Of a stretch of DNA of 39,594 bases, positions 37,585 through 39,594 are shown one piece after another (position 1 is the first letter of the stretch; the number at the start of each line of letters is the position of its first letter). Origin of the DNA: an uncultured Phocaeicola sp. (GTDB taxonomy: Bacteria > Bacteroidota > Bacteroidia > Bacteroidales > Bacteroidaceae); NCBI GenBank assembly GCA_944320605.1, contig CALUIE010000021.1, forward strand, positions 1 through 39,594, in the 5' to 3' direction. Made by a program: the position numbers and the translations under genes. The notes beneath the pieces were generated by a model. It saw nothing but the letters and a program-made list of their open reading frames with translations. It was not told where the DNA came from and did not search any database.

Positions 37585-39594
37585 TTATTTACTGAAATTA
37601 TATCCTACTTTAATAGCAAAAGCACGACCTGGTTTTTGCATCTTGAAATTGTCGTAAAGACGTGCATCTGTCAAGTTTGTGCATTCGGCTGCAACTGTAA
37701 ATTCATTTTTCTTTCCAAAATTGTAATTAATAAACAAATCATGCGAGAATTGAGTTGGCACTTCTAATTCTGCATTATTATATGTATTCCATTCATAGCT
37801 GAAAGAATGAATATAATTCATCATATAATGTATATTAAGCACACTGCCTTTCATTAAGATGTCTCTCAAAGTAAAGCCTGCTTCACCATTGCCATACATA
37901 TAAGGGATAGCAGGTATACGTTCTTTGTAGTTACGGCTTTCGCGTTGAGTTCCAGCTACATATCTCGTCATGCTACGCATATCTATATAACTAAAATTAC
38001 CTCCAATAAAGAATCTTTCATTAAAGGTATAGCGTAATCCAAAGTCACCTCCAAGATTGCGCACTCCTCCATCATTCTTCGAAGTAGCCCTACCATTATC
38101 ACTATTTGTAGTACGTCGAATATAATCCTTTATTTCACGATATTGGAAGGCTGCATCTATAGTTAACTTATGCAGAGCCAAATCAATTGGACTAGCTGTA
38201 ATACTAAAATTAATATTATTGCTTGACTCTGGTTTAAGGTTGGAATTACCTCGTTCTATGTCATCACCAGAACCAAAAAGTTCGCGGCTTGTAGGAAGGC
38301 GAAGAGCATATTCGTATGATAGACGAAGTTGTACATGCTGTCCCCAAAAGTAAGTGGAAGCAAGCCCACCACCCCAATATGCAGTCGTATTACTGAAGTT
38401 CTGATAGTTACTACCTCCCTCTGGATCAAGATAAGCCTCAAGATGATTTATATAGTTCTTTACAAAGGCAGACGTATTCCAGAAACCTTTATGATCGTAT
38501 TTATAACTCAATCCTGTAACAGCTTTCATACTCATCTGAGGATGGTTATATTCGGCTTTTGTCATAGTTTCATCCTTACCTGAACGTGAGAAGGATGTAA
38601 ATGTTGAACTAAGCGAAACTGAATGTCCCTCAGCAGGAAATAATGCCATGCGGAAGTTGGCAGCTCCATTATTGTCACGATACCGATACTTTGTATATGA
38701 TAACTCGCCAGGTGCACTTTTGGGTTTGCTCTTCTCGCCCAACCAGTTATAATTACAGCTTGCCGTATCTGCAGCGTATGATTTTCCGAAATTATAATTA
38801 CCATTAAACCCTAAATGTAAACCCTGAAGCACCTTGAACTTCTTATCGTAGGTAATCTGAGGCATCAATGTGTTGGCTGTTGTATAACGTGCTCCGTACA
38901 CCCAATTCATATTCGAGGCATTCTGTGTCTGCTTATATTCGTAGCCACCTGTGAAACCAAACAAGAGACGGTCTGCGTATGGTTTGTCTACTATTCCTAT
39001 TTTAAGAATAGCAGCTTCATTGTGGTATTTTGCATGAAAGCGTCGTACCTCAAGATCCTCATATACTACTGTGTTTCCAGTTTCACCGAACTTGGTATAA
39101 TGATCTATATTAACCTTATAATCATTGTCTGAATAGTTCTGATAAGCATTTAATGAAATATAAAATCCTTTCTTAGAAGTCCATTCTGCATAAGCATTGG
39201 TTTTGTGAGTATTGAAAGAACCGAAAGAATAAGATGCATTGACACGTGTACGGCGGGTGTCATCCGTCACGATGTTTATCGCCCCACCTAAAGCATCACC
39301 ACCTAATTCAACTGGAACTACACCCTTATATACTTCCACTCGCTTTGCCAGTCCTGCAGGAATATTGTTAAGTCCGAAAGCAGAGCTCATGCCATCCATT
39401 GGAACACCATCAATGAAAATCTTTACATGTCGTCCTGAAAAACCATTTAAAGAAACATTCGCTTCTGAACCTACACCTCCATTTTGGCGGATTTTCACTC
39501 CACTGATTTTATCGATAGCATTGGCCAAGTCAAATGTAGTATTTTTAAGTTTTGATGTTTCCAGTAGTGATACGTTGTATGCTAGTCGTTGTAC
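37585..39594 (-). CDS. TonB-dependent outer membrane receptor (XusA-like), N-terminus outside the window
   Basis: The open frame runs through the right edge, so the gene is partial; about 670 residues are visible and start codon, signal peptide and any CarboxypepD-like domain lie outside. The plug is recognised by LANAIDKISGVKIRQNGGV, NVSLNGFSGRHVKIFIDGVP and ELGGDALGGAINIVTD. The barrel follows with many alternating aromatic strands and ends in AFAIKVGYNFSK with an aromatic near the C-terminus. Siderophore-type receptors end this way; SusC-type proteins are larger and pair with SusD, which is not present. The DUF4374 and PepSY genes downstream point to iron-siderophore import, as in xusABC. 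Confidence 0.9.
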   Translation of the reverse strand, partial: VQRLAYNVSLLETSKLKNTTFDLANAIDKISGVKIRQNGGVGSEANVSLNGFSGRHVKIFIDGVPMDGMSSAFGLNNIPAGLAKRVEVYKGVVPVELGGDALGGAINIVTDDTRRTRVNASYSFGSFNTHKTNAYAEWTSKKGFYISLNAYQNYSDNDYKVNIDHYTKFGETGNTVVYEDLEVRRFHAKYHNEAAILKIGIVDKPYADRLLFGFTGGYEYKQTQNASNMNWVYGARYTTANTLMPQITYDKKFKVLQGLHLGFNGNYNFGKSYAADTASCNYNWLGEKSKPKSAPGELSYTKYRYRDNNGAANFRMALFPAEGHSVSLSSTFTSFSRSGKDETMTKAEYNHPQMSMKAVTGLSYKYDHKGFWNTSAFVKNYINHLEAYLDPEGGSNYQNFSNTTAYWGGGLASTYFWGQHVQLRLSYEYALRLPTSRELFGSGDDIERGNSNLKPESSNNINFSITASPIDLALHKLTIDAAFQYREIKDYIRRTTNSDNGRATSKNDGGVRNLGGDFGLRYTFNERFFIGGNFSYIDMRSMTRYVAGTQRESRNYKERIPAIPYMYGNGEAGFTLRDILMKGSVLNIHYMMNYIHSFSYEWNTYNNAELEVPTQFSHDLFINYNFGKKNEFTVAAECTNLTDARLYDNFKMQKPGRAFAIKVGYNFSK

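Overview
The window looks like a chromosomal segment of a Bacteroidales bacterium (Bacteroides/Phocaeicola/Prevotella-like). The evidence is: several promoters of the Bacteroidetes type (TAnnTTTG -7 box, little Shine-Dalgarno signal), SppA/LpxK/PNP/ThiL and arginine clusters of Bacteroidetes type, lipoproteins with acidic residues right after the lipobox cysteine, an ISAon1-family insertion sequence, and a TonB receptor/DUF4374/PepSY operon resembling the xusABC xenosiderophore system. The left edge cuts a 5S rRNA, so it is probably an assembly break at an rRNA operon.

Layout. 1-1890: 3' part of 5S rRNA with terminator, a decayed ISAon1-family IS (inverted repeats 191-216 and 1573-1598) sitting on the N-terminal stub of a tyrosine recombinase, and tRNA-Phe. 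2077-7295: minus-strand operon (small membrane protein, sppA, lpxK, punA, thiL). 7371-10160: an accessory surface module on the minus strand: a long structured leader ending in an intrinsic terminator, a 56-residue peptide gene and a GLUG-repeat lipoprotein gene; a 22-bp-period repeat lies behind it. 10318-16024: plus-strand topA, aroK, speA and argB. 16119-16260: a striking array of ten TRAACR hexamers with exact 11-bp period, five in each orientation. 16310-18359: a YgjP-type metallopeptidase convergent with a MATE exporter.

18436-23863: minus-strand arginine/proline operon in the order argR, GNAT acyltransferase, argG, argC, argD, proC, with a fold-back AT-rich element between argC and argD. 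24038-26402: a SAM methyltransferase, then a tripartite HipBST-like toxin-antitoxin operon preceded by three evenly spaced 18-bp operators. 26406-30712: a Cof-type phosphatase, proB, and an XRE-cupin regulator with an acyl-CoA synthetase. 30783-34956: an Imm17-like membrane protein, tsaE, a metal-type ABC permease, an unrecognised membrane protein, aroA and a type II pantothenate kinase. 35029-39594: PepSY membrane protein, DUF4374 lipoprotein and a TonB-dependent receptor cut by the right edge.

How they work together: argB, argC, argD, argG, GNAT and argR make most of an arginine pathway (carbamoyltransferase, argH and the deacylase are not here); proB and proC are two of the three proline steps (proA is not here); speA drains arginine to polyamines. 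The most unusual material is the structured leader plus small peptide ahead of the surface lipoprotein, the phased 11-bp array, the HipBST-like operon, and the fold-back element inside the arg operon. All calls are from reading the sequence; no database search was run.
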